Shown here one piece after another: positions 1-8,217 of a stretch of DNA of 37,011 nucleotides. The stretch comes from a virus. The stretch is taken from the IMG/VR virus record IMGVR_UViG_3300021197_000448, positions 1-37,011 of that record. The stretch is one strand, 5' to 3'. The notes below the pieces were generated by a model. The model worked only from the letters and a program-made list of their open reading frames with translations, ran no database searches and had not been told where the DNA came from. The position numbers were made by a program, and so were the translations under genes. Position 1 is the first letter of the stretch. Every line of letters begins with the position of its first letter.

Positions 1-1955
1 CCTTCAAAAATAAAATTACCAAAATCATCTTTATCAGTTATCTCGATTTTTTTAATATATCTTTGTATAGATTGTATAGCTTCCGTAGCAAAAGATTTTA
101 ATCTTTTTTCATCTATTTCAGGATATGTATCTATTAAAAATGGTAATAATCTTTTAGCGGTTAACTTTATATCAGCTTTTATTAACTTATTTTTTAATTG
201 ATTTGCTTTACTTTTTACAATATTAGCCTCATTAGCACTTAGCGATTTACTAAATTTAGCATTACCTCTTTCTGTTTGTTTAGCAACTTCTGCTATATAG
301 TTATCTAACAATTCAACGCCTTTTAGCGTTTGGTTTTGCTCAAAAGCTTTGCTTATATCGCTATTTTCATTCTGTAATTCACTATTAAATATTTCTAAAG
401 ATATTTCTTCAGCCATAGCTTTAGCAAGTGATTCTTTCCTACCTCTAATAAGTTTATTGTCAGCAATAAAATAACTTAAGAATTCTGCATCAGGCATAGA
501 TGCTACATTTGGTTTTCTTCGTGTTATTTCTGCGCCAGAAGTTCTGCCTGCATTATCTGTTCCAACAGTTTCTCTATCAATTTTTTGGCCTTTCCAATTA
601 GATATAAACTTTCCATTAACTTGCTTTTGTACAGCACTCGGAATGGCACCCATTAACCATGTAGTGGTCATGTTTTCTAATATAGCTTTTTTATTTTTAG
701 TAAGAAACTTTTGTATGGCATTATTTTTTACACCACCCATAGCTTTCTTTAAATCAATATCAGCCTGCTTGCCCATTTCTTTTTTAATCTCAGCAATTAA
801 AGGCGTAACGGTTCTATTATTAGAAATTTTTTCGTTTAATTTAGATTTAAGCGTTCGTATTATTGTTAATACTTTTGAATTTATATTTGCTATAGCCTCG
901 CTAGATAGTACATTGCTTTTTAATAAATTTTTATATTGTGGTTTTGCTTTTTGAGTAACAGGTTTATCCTCTACTACTACAGCCGCCGCTTTTTCTAATT
1001 GCTCAAATTGATTATTATCAATATTTTCTAAATAAGATTGATCACCTCTTAAAGCGTCAAGTATTCTTTTAGCAATACGACCGTTTATAAAGCCATATAA
1101 GCTACCTCTACCATCCCATTTTGTAGTTTCCTGTGCTTTATATATTCTTTCAATTACATCATCTCTAAGATCCTGTTTTACTTGTGGTCTTAAATTAAAT
1201 CTATTACCAATCTGAGTATCTACCATGTTAAATAGCTCACTAGCTATTGCATTTTGGGCTGCTCCTGATTGGAAATTAGATTCTAATTCTTTAAACTTAG
1301 CTTTTGTTTTTTCAAGTTGCGCTTGAGATTTACTTAGCTTAGCTTTGCCTTTTTCTTTATCTTCAATACCGCCTAATTGTTTTCCACCAATAGCTTTTTT
1401 TGTCCAAGAATTAACAAAACCAAATACGTTTTCTGGTTTATTAAATCTAAAATACATTTCCGCATCGCCATTTGCCCTCTTCATTAAATTACTAACAAAG
1501 TTTTTAATTTCAAAAACAGTATTAAAAGAACTTCTTGGTAATATACCTAAATTAGTAAAGTCTCCGATAAGTTGTATTAGTTCATCTGCATTTACTTGGC
1601 CTGTATTAGCATCAATATACTGAGCCATTCTATCTTGAAATAATTTATAATCCTCAGTTGATATTTTTCTTTGATTAAATAAATTAGCAACCTCTTGTTT
1701 TACGCCATTTATCATAGCGTTTGCGTCTCCAACAAATTTTTCGTCTTTTATTATTCCTGCTTTGACAGTTTGGATATGACCAAGCTCATGTAAAGGCGAC
1801 ATCGCTGCTATTTGCCCAACTCTTAAATTACCAGTATTAATATCATTATACACAGACTCTTGGTTTGTATATATATTATTACCGATATTTAGTCCTCCCC
1901 ATTGTCCGCTTTCAAAATCTTTTTTATCTTGATCATTTAAATCAGCAAACCATTT
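1..1955 (-). CDS. C-terminal part of giant internal virion protein, HELGH metallopeptidase-like; follows an in-frame TAA; runs off the left edge
   Basis: The frame is open from the codon right after the TAA at 1956-1958 to the left edge, about 651 codons with no stop. It is in the same frame as the 984-residue gene upstream, so it looks like the rest of one protein. There is no start codon near the TAA. The first ATG (1800-1802) lies only four residues before HELGH, a zinc metallopeptidase HExxH motif (codons 1776-1790, residues 1041-1045 of the joined frame). The remainder is lysine- and glutamate-rich and mostly helical in appearance. Giant internal proteins made after the tail genes are typical of crAss-like phages and are thought to be ejected with the DNA. 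Whether the peptidase is active, and whether this part is made without readthrough, is unknown. The 3' end is outside the window. Confidence 0.75.
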
Positions 1956-1958
1956 TTA
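1956..1958 (-). other. In-frame TAA interrupting the giant internal virion protein
   Basis: On the minus strand the context reads GAA AAT CAT TAA AAA TGG. Upstream residues end FIKENH and the next in-phase residues are KWFADLNDQD, with no frame change and no start codon nearby. One base change from AAA, GAA or CAA would create it. TAA is the usual stop in this window, so this is a readthrough site, a nonsense variant or a sequence error. Confidence 0.8.
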
Positions 1959-4910
1959 ATGATTTTCTTTAATAAATTTTATAGCATCTGCACTTGTGGT
2001 AAAATTTTGACTTTTTGTACCTTTATTATTTTTAATTATATTTTTAGCAAAATTAAATAACTGAGCAGAATATTGTTTGTTTACATTTAATTCGCCATCG
2101 CTATCAAATAACTTATCTGTTTCATTTTTTTGCCTTTCAAGTATAGCTTCTCTCTGAGATATTAAATCTTTATATTTAGATTTCAAATTTTTTAATTCAT
2201 TTAAGGCATAACCAGAAACGTCTCCCCCGGCTCCTAACTGTGAGGCTTCGTTTTCTAAAGCTCTCATTTCTCTATTAATTTCGGTTACATTTTCAAACTC
2301 TTGAGCAGTCATATCGTTTATTTTTAATACAGCTTCTGTATTTTGTAAACCTAATTCTGTCATTAGTTCGTATTTCTTTCTCCTTGCTCTCTTTCTTTCT
2401 TCCGCAGTAAGTTTATCTCCATTTATACTATTTTGTAAACCTAATATTTCGTCTCTAAGTTTAGACTCTTCTCTTGCTTCCCTTCTAGATATTACTTCTG
2501 ACTTTACAATAGAATATATATTTTGAGAAGCTTGAGGGCCGGATATAGCCATACTTGTAGCTAATGTGTTCGCAATAAAATCTTTGTCTAATCCCTCAAA
2601 TATATTTTTATCTTCTTTTAGTATAGCGACATCTGATATGTTTTGGCCGATTAAAGTAAAACCTTCTTCTAGCAGTTCTATTCCTCCCCCCATTCCAACA
2701 CCAGCAATTGTTCCGGTTGTTTTAGCTAATGTTCTAGCCATGCCATCACCCACTAACTTTTTAAACTGGTTAGCCCCAATAGCTCTAGAATATTTTTGAA
2801 AATTATTTATAAAATTTAATGTACCAAACCGTTCTGCTACAGCAGCTGTACCTCCGTATACTAAGCTGCTTAATGATTTTTGCCATTGAGATAAATTTAA
2901 TATATCTTTTTGCTCTTGAATTTGTCTTTGTATTTCTCTTTTTTCAGAATCACCTACTGCTGTTTTTAACTCTTCATTTAAAGACAATATTATTTCATCT
3001 GCATTTCTTTGCGCTATTTCCAACCCTGACATTTGGCCTCCGGCTTCCATAACAAAAAATATACCTGTGCCAACATTCGTAGCCGCCTTTACCGATAAAA
3101 TACCAGCGGAGCTTGCTCCTAATGTACCCATAGCAGTTAATATAGAGGGGGAATTTTCAACTAGCATAGTGCTTACGTAATCACCCCACCCGGCCTCTTT
3201 ATCGTCCCACTCAATTCGCGAAGGCAAATAATTTTCTCTTCTTTTTTGGAGTCTTTCATTATAGTCAACAGCCGCCATTTTCATATCTTTCATGTCCCTA
3301 TAAAAGCTATTCTGCATTGCCTCGTCTTCTGTTTGGCCTATAGTTGCAATATTACCAATTAATTTAAAAACAGACCCTCCCAACATAGCAGAAGTTCCTA
3401 AAAAACTTTCTTCCATTACTTGAGCAAACTGATCTCCTAATTCATAGCTTTTGCCAATTGCGCCAGCACCTATATTTAAATCATTAAGTTGTTTAGCTCT
3501 TAATGTCAAAGCGTCACTTCTTTCTTTTAATTCAGCTCTAGAGGTAGTTAAGTCTTTCCATTGGGACTGCATAGCTTCAGAGTTAGCTAAGGACAAAATG
3601 TTATTATACCTTGTTACTAATGAATTTCTAATACTTATTTCCTCTGGGGAGGAATAATTACCTGTTGAATAGTTCTTTATTTGATTTTCTAAATCAATTA
3701 ATTCGTTTTCATATTTGGATCTTACTTGTGTAAAATCATTTTGTGCAGATATAAATTTTTTAGCGTCAATATTTATTGCTTCAAAATCAGTTTTTAAAGT
3801 TGCGTTTTCTCTTGCTATGATATTGTCGAACATGTTTTCATTCGCTGCAAGTGAATAAGGTTTATAAGTTCTACCTTGTAATGTTTCTTCTCTTACTAAA
3901 GTTCTACCAAATTTATTTTCAAAATCAATTTCATCTTGTTTTCTTTTGGCAACCTCTTCTCGCATAGCTGCTTTAGTCTTTGAGCTATAAGGCAGGTTCA
4001 TTAACATTTTTTCCTGCTCAGTTTCAGATAAATCATTATCGTATATAAATAATTCCGAAGCTTTATTCTTAGCAGAATTTACAACTTCAGACTTGGTAGC
4101 ATTATCTATTTTAGCTAAATCTATAAATTCAGCAATATTTTCTTTAGTTATTACTGTATCTCCCGCTGCTTTTAATATAGCTTGCCATTGATTGTATTTA
4201 GTTTCGCCTAGTTCATTTTTAAAATCTGTATCAATATCATTAACATATTCTGAATACCCTGATTTTCTTCCACCAGGAAGAGTTTTAAATCGCTGCTCTC
4301 TTTTAAATTTAGGTTCAAGTTTTCCAATACCATTATACTCATCAGTAAGGTTAAAGTAATTAATACCTATTTCACCCTTTAAGGTTATTTCATTTTTGCT
4401 ATCAATTGTTTGAACGTATTTAATTGCATTATCTTGCGCTTTTTTTACTTCAGGGCTAAGCTTTCCCTCAACTACAACTTCTTCTAGCTCTACATTAGAC
4501 GGGGAAGGTGTAATAGGTTTTGTTTTAAATTTTGCGGCATAATCATCAAAGCTGGCTGGAAATCTTTCAGTACCGGCATATTTATCTAAATATTCATCTT
4601 CATAAACTACAGCTCCGCTTTTGAATTTTATATAACGAACATTATCAATTGGCCTTGCTTCTTCAGTATTTGACGTATCCAAAGAATCTTGATCCCAATT
4701 GGATCCCGTATCTACTCCCTTTTGATTGAGCGCTTGATTGTTGTCTGGAGTCGCAGACGCACCCGTCTCCGCAACCCCGTTTTTCTTTACTGGCTTTAAA
4801 CCTGCAAATTCTAAGTAAGTTTGTAAATCAGTAAACTCGACTATAGCCATATCCTGAGCAACCTGTTCTTCTGAAACAACATTACCATTTGAATCTGTAT
4901 ATTTTTGCAT
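1956..4910 (-). CDS. Giant internal virion protein, N-terminal part (984 residues before an in-frame TAA)
   Basis: A large protein starting at an ATG eleven bases after the preceding gene. Residues 1-140 are polar and low in complexity. A short ELEEVVVEGK segment follows at 141-150, then a long charged helical region. Roughly residues 490-790 hold several Gly/Ala-rich, weakly hydrophobic stretches that could insert into membranes, as in ejected internal proteins of short-tailed phages. The C-terminus is again a charged coiled-coil-like region. The frame ends at TAA 1956-1958 but continues open in phase for at least 651 codons, so the real product may exceed 1635 residues. Its place after the tail and internal-protein genes suggests a virion cargo or ejection protein. 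This role is inferred; I do not recognise a precise family. Confidence 0.85.
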   Translation of the reverse strand: MQKYTDSNGNVVSEEQVAQDMAIVEFTDLQTYLEFAGLKPVKKNGVAETGASATPDNNQALNQKGVDTGSNWDQDSLDTSNTEEARPIDNVRYIKFKSGAVVYEDEYLDKYAGTERFPASFDDYAAKFKTKPITPSPSNVELEEVVVEGKLSPEVKKAQDNAIKYVQTIDSKNEITLKGEIGINYFNLTDEYNGIGKLEPKFKREQRFKTLPGGRKSGYSEYVNDIDTDFKNELGETKYNQWQAILKAAGDTVITKENIAEFIDLAKIDNATKSEVVNSAKNKASELFIYDNDLSETEQEKMLMNLPYSSKTKAAMREEVAKRKQDEIDFENKFGRTLVREETLQGRTYKPYSLAANENMFDNIIARENATLKTDFEAINIDAKKFISAQNDFTQVRSKYENELIDLENQIKNYSTGNYSSPEEISIRNSLVTRYNNILSLANSEAMQSQWKDLTTSRAELKERSDALTLRAKQLNDLNIGAGAIGKSYELGDQFAQVMEESFLGTSAMLGGSVFKLIGNIATIGQTEDEAMQNSFYRDMKDMKMAAVDYNERLQKRRENYLPSRIEWDDKEAGWGDYVSTMLVENSPSILTAMGTLGASSAGILSVKAATNVGTGIFFVMEAGGQMSGLEIAQRNADEIILSLNEELKTAVGDSEKREIQRQIQEQKDILNLSQWQKSLSSLVYGGTAAVAERFGTLNFINNFQKYSRAIGANQFKKLVGDGMARTLAKTTGTIAGVGMGGGIELLEEGFTLIGQNISDVAILKEDKNIFEGLDKDFIANTLATSMAISGPQASQNIYSIVKSEVISRREAREESKLRDEILGLQNSINGDKLTAEERKRARRKKYELMTELGLQNTEAVLKINDMTAQEFENVTEINREMRALENEASQLGAGGDVSGYALNELKNLKSKYKDLISQREAILERQKNETDKLFDSDGELNVNKQYSAQLFNFAKNIIKNNKGTKSQNFTTSADAIKFIKENH

Positions 4911-4921
4911 AATATTATATT

Positions 4922-6139
4922 TTATTTTAAATCTATATTAAACATTTCTTTTGCTAATTCTGGGCTTAAGGCTTCTGGTCTTCCATTGCTTATTAAGAAA
5001 TATCTTCCATCAGCAGTTTTGCTTATTTCATATGCTCGCTGAGTTGTTGTTGCTCTTGACTTAGGTGATCTTACAATATAATTAAACTTCTTAGGTCCAG
5101 TTATAGTTGTGTCGCTGGCCCATGCATTTAATATTTCAGTGTTTTCGTTATTAGATGCAATTTGACTTGCGCTTAAATTAAAGCCCTCTGAACCTAACTC
5201 TTCTTGCTTTTTATCATACGCAGCTTTGCCAGTATTATAAGCGTCTTGTCTAGTTTTAAGTAATCTTTGTCTGACTAAATCTCTAGCTGTTGATAAATCT
5301 ATAACGCCATTGTCTAGATTATTCCCAATATCCGACATAGGCGCTTCAGCGTTAAAATCGTATATAATAGATCTCAATGTATTTTCATTTTGTAAAGCAT
5401 CACTTATTTGCTGACTATAAGAATCTTGGCTGTATGGATTATCAGCATTACCGTTTAATCCTGAATTGTATGCATTTTCAGAAGTTTTATTTAAACTATT
5501 TAAGAACTTAGTATCTTTTAAAAATGGCTCTTCCATATTATTGTAAGCTATTTCTTGACCATCTACATCAAAAGCAATATTACCTCCTGGTTGAATTTTA
5601 AAAGGTGCATTATATCTTTCATCACTTCTTCCATCGCCATCTTTATCTAAAAACCCATATATAGTCGCTGCTTCTTTAGTTTTTGATGGTTGATTACCAT
5701 CCGAATATAATCCTTCCTGCATAGCAGAAGCATATTCAATTTTACTTTTCTTATATGCTTTAAGTTGTGCTGCTAAATTTGTAAAGCTATTGTTAACATT
5801 TTGCATTTGATCAACATATAGCATGTAATCTGGATCCGTTGTGTCATCAAACGCAGCGGCATTTTTAGCGGCTTCTGCATATATTGATCTTTGACCAAGC
5901 AAAAAACTTCTCATAGTTGCTGTTTCTTCTGGTGTAAAGCTAGTGAAGTCCATGTCGGTTTTCATGTTCCTCATGTAATTATTAACCTTAGCTTGCACGG
6001 CTTTATTCTCATCTACTCTAGCAGGCGTCTGTCTGCTAAAACTTCCTGAGTCAACAAGCCCTTGCTTAACTGCTCCAGCAACATCTAAAAATTTCTTACT
6101 TGTTAAAGCAGCACCCTGTATTAATGCGTTATTTGCCAT
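4922..6139 (-). CDS. Internal virion or tail-associated structural protein with EF-hand-like loop
   Basis: A 405-residue soluble protein, rich in Ala, Asn and Gln and mainly helical in appearance, with no signal peptide. At residues 165-174 it carries DKDGDGRSDE, which fits the Ca2+-binding loop of EF-hand/dockerin-type motifs. The surrounding residues (YGFL before, RYNAPF after) resemble a single calcium loop rather than a helix-loop-helix pair. The gene starts at an ATG six bases after the lipoprotein stop and is followed within twelve bases by the giant internal protein. Position among internal virion genes suggests a structural or ejected protein. I do not recognise a named family. The calcium site is read from sequence and its function is unproven. 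Confidence 0.8.
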   Translation of the reverse strand: MANNALIQGAALTSKKFLDVAGAVKQGLVDSGSFSRQTPARVDENKAVQAKVNNYMRNMKTDMDFTSFTPEETATMRSFLLGQRSIYAEAAKNAAAFDDTTDPDYMLYVDQMQNVNNSFTNLAAQLKAYKKSKIEYASAMQEGLYSDGNQPSKTKEAATIYGFLDKDGDGRSDERYNAPFKIQPGGNIAFDVDGQEIAYNNMEEPFLKDTKFLNSLNKTSENAYNSGLNGNADNPYSQDSYSQQISDALQNENTLRSIIYDFNAEAPMSDIGNNLDNGVIDLSTARDLVRQRLLKTRQDAYNTGKAAYDKKQEELGSEGFNLSASQIASNNENTEILNAWASDTTITGPKKFNYIVRSPKSRATTTQRAYEISKTADGRYFLISNGRPEALSPELAKEMFNIDLK

Positions 6140-6145
6140 ATTATT

Positions 6146-6556
6146 TTAATTATTTTTTCTTACCTCAACCTTAGTAGAATTAACTTCTGGCCTGCCTATG
6201 TTAGGTTTTATTGGCATTGAGTTTTCTATTGGTTTAACCGCTCTTGGTTTCGTATAGTTGGGTTTTATAGAGCTGGGCCTACTAAAATTAGGTCTTTGAT
6301 TTGTGCGAGGAATAGGGTACACGTTATAATTCCATCTCCAGTCTTGTCTATACTGATATCTAAACGCATTACGATCTATTAATTCTTCTATTCTTCTATC
6401 AAGCACCCTAAATTTAAAATCCCTAACAGGTACAGCTAATGTATCACCAGCTTCCGTTATTGTTAATATACTCTTAATTTTATAACTTGATAAATTGTAT
6501 TTGCTTCCGCAAGATGTAAGTATTAACGCTAACGTTATGATTATTATTTTTTTCAT
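6146..6556 (-). CDS. Phage-encoded lipoprotein
   Basis: A 136-residue protein with a classical lipoprotein signal: MKK, a hydrophobic stretch of Ile and Leu, then LTSC with the lipidated Cys at position 16 followed by GS. The mature part is basic, Pro/Asn/Arg-rich and low in complexity after residue about 80, as in a flexible periplasmic linker. It lacks the run of acidic residues after Cys that marks surface-exported lipoproteins of Bacteroidota, so it probably faces the periplasm. It sits between two internal virion protein genes with gaps of 6 and 17 bases, so it should be made late. Possible roles are an outer-membrane spanin, superinfection exclusion, or a factor acting on the envelope at release. 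None can be chosen from sequence alone. Confidence 0.8.
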   Translation of the reverse strand: MKKIIIITLALILTSCGSKYNLSSYKIKSILTITEAGDTLAVPVRDFKFRVLDRRIEELIDRNAFRYQYRQDWRWNYNVYPIPRTNQRPNFSRPSSIKPNYTKPRAVKPIENSMPIKPNIGRPEVNSTKVEVRKNN

Positions 6557-6573
6557 AATTAAATTTTATTATA

Positions 6574-7218
6574 TTATTTACCCCCTAGTAAATTCCCGAT
6601 AAAACTTCCCTCGCCTGCTTGGTCTGCTATGCCTGGTAAACTTGGAACAACGGAACCGGCAATGCCAGCTACTCCTCCAATTATAGAACTAGTCGCTGCA
6701 TCTCTGGCTGCGTTCGCTGCACTTAATCTTTGTTGGGACATACCTAACAGAGTTTCTGTTTTATCTTTTTCAGCAGCTCTAGACTCGTAAGCGCCTTGAA
6801 GCTCCTGGCTTTGTAATTGTGAGGCCATTTGTCTTTCAGCCATTTGGTTCGAAGCTTCTTGTTGTCCAATACTTGCGGATGCAGATTGTGCATTTGCAGT
6901 TTGTTGTTGGGCAAGTGATTGTGCTAGTGCAGCTATGCCAGATCCACCAGCAGCACCAGATAGCTTATCCATAGTACTCGCCATGCCAGCTTGTTGTTGT
7001 TGATTAATAAAGTCTGACTGCTGTGTGTTAACCGTTAGGTCTTCCATAGTATTTTCTTGGTTAACCGCTAGATTAGATGTGTCTAAGCCTTCCATACGTG
7101 CTTTGTTCTTATCAAATTCTCTCTGAGCTTCTCTTTGTTCTCGTTTTCTTTTACCGCTTCCTATGATCCCCCCGGCTATCCCCGCGAGACCTTGTACGGC
7201 ACCTAACATTGGTATCAT
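6574..7218 (-). CDS. Internal virion protein, Ala/Gln-rich (small ejection-type protein)
   Basis: A 214-residue protein beginning with a Gly/Ala-rich hydrophobic segment (residues 4-21, GAVQGLAGIAGGIIGSG), then the basic cluster KRKREQREAQRE. The middle carries MEDLTVNTQQ and a Gln/Ala/Ser-rich helical stretch including GIAALAQSLAQQ. A second Gly/Ala hydrophobic segment lies near residues 178-195. This layout recurs in many marine and crAss-like podophages beside the tail genes and resembles internal ejection proteins such as T7 gp14 in size and composition. It follows the tail accessory genes and precedes the lipoprotein and the large internal proteins. The likely role is formation of an ejection channel in the host envelope; the family resemblance is from memory. 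Confidence 0.8.
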   Translation of the reverse strand: MIPMLGAVQGLAGIAGGIIGSGKRKREQREAQREFDKNKARMEGLDTSNLAVNQENTMEDLTVNTQQSDFINQQQQAGMASTMDKLSGAAGGSGIAALAQSLAQQQTANAQSASASIGQQEASNQMAERQMASQLQSQELQGAYESRAAEKDKTETLLGMSQQRLSAANAARDAATSSIIGGVAGIAGSVVPSLPGIADQAGEGSFIGNLLGGK

Positions 7219-7240
7219 ATGTATTGAATTGTTTTATAAG

Positions 7241-7258
7241 TTATTATTACGTATTATT
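7241..7258 (-). repeat. 18-bp repeat overlapping a stop codon, copy 1
   Basis: AATAATACGTAATAATAA (minus strand) occurs here and, identically, at 32448-32465. In both places the first TAA inside it is the stop codon of a small tail gene (stop at 7254-7256 here), followed by the palindrome TACGTA and further TAA triplets. It could be a 3' regulatory or processing signal, or leftover homology from gene shuffling. Confidence 0.5.
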
Positions 7259-7592
7259 TACTACTTTCAAATATTTCAGAACCAACTAAAAACAACTCTG
7301 CGTAATCCAAGGAATCGTTTTTTAATTGCATTTCCGCATAGTAGCCCTTTAATCCGCTTGTATTTACGTTTGCTGTTTTACTAAACAATATAAAGCTAGT
7401 AACAGTTGGTCTTGTTTGTGTGCTTAATATATTACAAACTATTGAATTAGCATTAGGTATAGCTGTTATTTCACCTATTAAAACAATATCTTTTCCATTT
7501 ATATCGTTAGTGTAATATGCTGTATCTCCCACTTGAACGGAAACATTCAATGGTTGAGGAAATGTTAATGTTATAGAATCTATTGCCGCCAT
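7254..7592 (-). CDS. Small tail structural protein, beta-rich
   Basis: A 112-residue protein predicted by eye to be mostly beta strands: alternating hydrophobic residues with VQVGDTAYY near the start, a VLIGEI strand in the middle, and GLKGYYAEMQLKN followed by AELFLVGSEIFESSK at the C-terminus. The YYAE and ESSK ending is a pattern I have seen in small structural proteins of marine podophages, always near tail genes. It lies after the Cys-rich tail proteins with an 11-base gap and before the ejection-type protein. The likely role is a tail or appendage component. The stop codon lies within the 18-bp repeat described separately. Confidence 0.8.
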   Translation of the reverse strand: MAAIDSITLTFPQPLNVSVQVGDTAYYTNDINGKDIVLIGEITAIPNANSIVCNILSTQTRPTVTSFILFSKTANVNTSGLKGYYAEMQLKNDSLDYAELFLVGSEIFESSK

Positions 7593-7603
7593 AAGTTTAT
7601 TTA

Positions 7604-7942
7604 TTAAGGTGTGCTGCAGCTAGAGCATTGACTATAAGGCCCGTTGCCGCCGTTACCAGCTTCATCAATTTTGTAATTTGAGGGTGTTGATGATTGCGCT
7701 AAAATTTCTGCACAAATGATTGATCCATTTGCAGAAGATTTAATCCAAACAACATCTCCAACAGAATAGTTATATTGCAATACTATTGAAGAACCACCGT
7801 TAAAACCGCTAACAGGGTCTAAGTAATATAAAGCAACTTGCCCGCACGCTTGAGCTCTCCAAGATGTAAAACAAGATGGGCAATTCTGGCTAAGCTCCAA
7901 TGTTCCACCAGAAGCTGTTGTTAATTGTCTATATGTTGCCAT
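7604..7942 (-). CDS. Small Cys-rich tail accessory protein with CPSC and CSSC motifs
   Basis: A 112-residue protein starting MATYRQLTTASGGTLELSQN, then CPSC, and ending CSSCSTP. The N-terminus matches that of the neighbouring 85-residue protein (MANYRQQTGGTLGSSQTCPTC), so the two share an N-terminal module. The middle is beta-rich (QVALYYLDP, SVGDVVWIKSS). The two C-x-x-C pairs at opposite ends could bind zinc or form disulphides. It is the second of two short genes downstream of a 489-residue beta-rich protein and is separated from the next gene by 11 bases. The likely role is a tail appendage or receptor-contact protein, inferred from position and composition. I recognise no named family. 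Confidence 0.75.
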   Translation of the reverse strand: MATYRQLTTASGGTLELSQNCPSCFTSWRAQACGQVALYYLDPVSGFNGGSSIVLQYNYSVGDVVWIKSSANGSIICAEILAQSSTPSNYKIDEAGNGGNGPYSQCSSCSTP

Positions 7943-7953
7943 ATTAATTTATA

Positions 7954-8211
7954 TTAAGGTGTTGTACAAGTGCCAGCGTCATTACTGTAATATCCTGCTG
8001 CTGCTATTGTTGTTAGAGCCGCGTCAGAATAAAGCAATGTTGCTGTAGCGAAAGTAGCACCTGCTGCCACATACACTGTAGCTGTAGTAGATGTGCCACA
8101 ACACACTGTGTTTGCTGTAGTAGCATAACACAAGATTAATTGAGTTGAGCAAGTTGGGCATGTCTGCGACGAGCCTAATGTTCCTCCTGTTTGTTGTCTG
8201 TAATTTGCCAT
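7954..8211 (-). CDS. Small Cys-rich tail accessory protein, paralogue of the C-terminus of the 489-residue protein
   Basis: An 85-residue protein with CPTC at residues 18-21, a CC pair near 37-38, and a GTCTTP ending. Its second half (ANTVCCGTSTTATVYVAAG, then TATLLYSDAALTTIAAAGYY) is clearly related to the last 45 or so residues of the gene upstream (ANAACCSVSSGTYFVASG, then TATSVLDASGNPAADGFY). The N-terminus is shared with the next gene downstream. It begins in the same frame as the upstream gene, separated by TAA and two codons. The set looks like a shuffled family of small tail modules. Function is inferred as tail tip or appendage. Confidence 0.75.
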   Translation of the reverse strand: MANYRQQTGGTLGSSQTCPTCSTQLILCYATTANTVCCGTSTTATVYVAAGATFATATLLYSDAALTTIAAAGYYSNDAGTCTTP

Positions 8212-8217
8212 GTTTAT

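Noticed and set aside
643-954. Plus-strand open frames, here and at other places such as 1345-1623, 8849-9115 and 31763-32032
   Set aside because: They lie opposite convincing minus-strand genes, have no recognisable protein features and often look like hydrophobic artefacts of the reversed coding sequence.
7241-7258. TAATACG inside the 18-bp repeat as a T7-type promoter
   Set aside because: Only the first seven bases match; the rest of the T7 consensus is absent and no phage RNA polymerase of that type is visible in the window.
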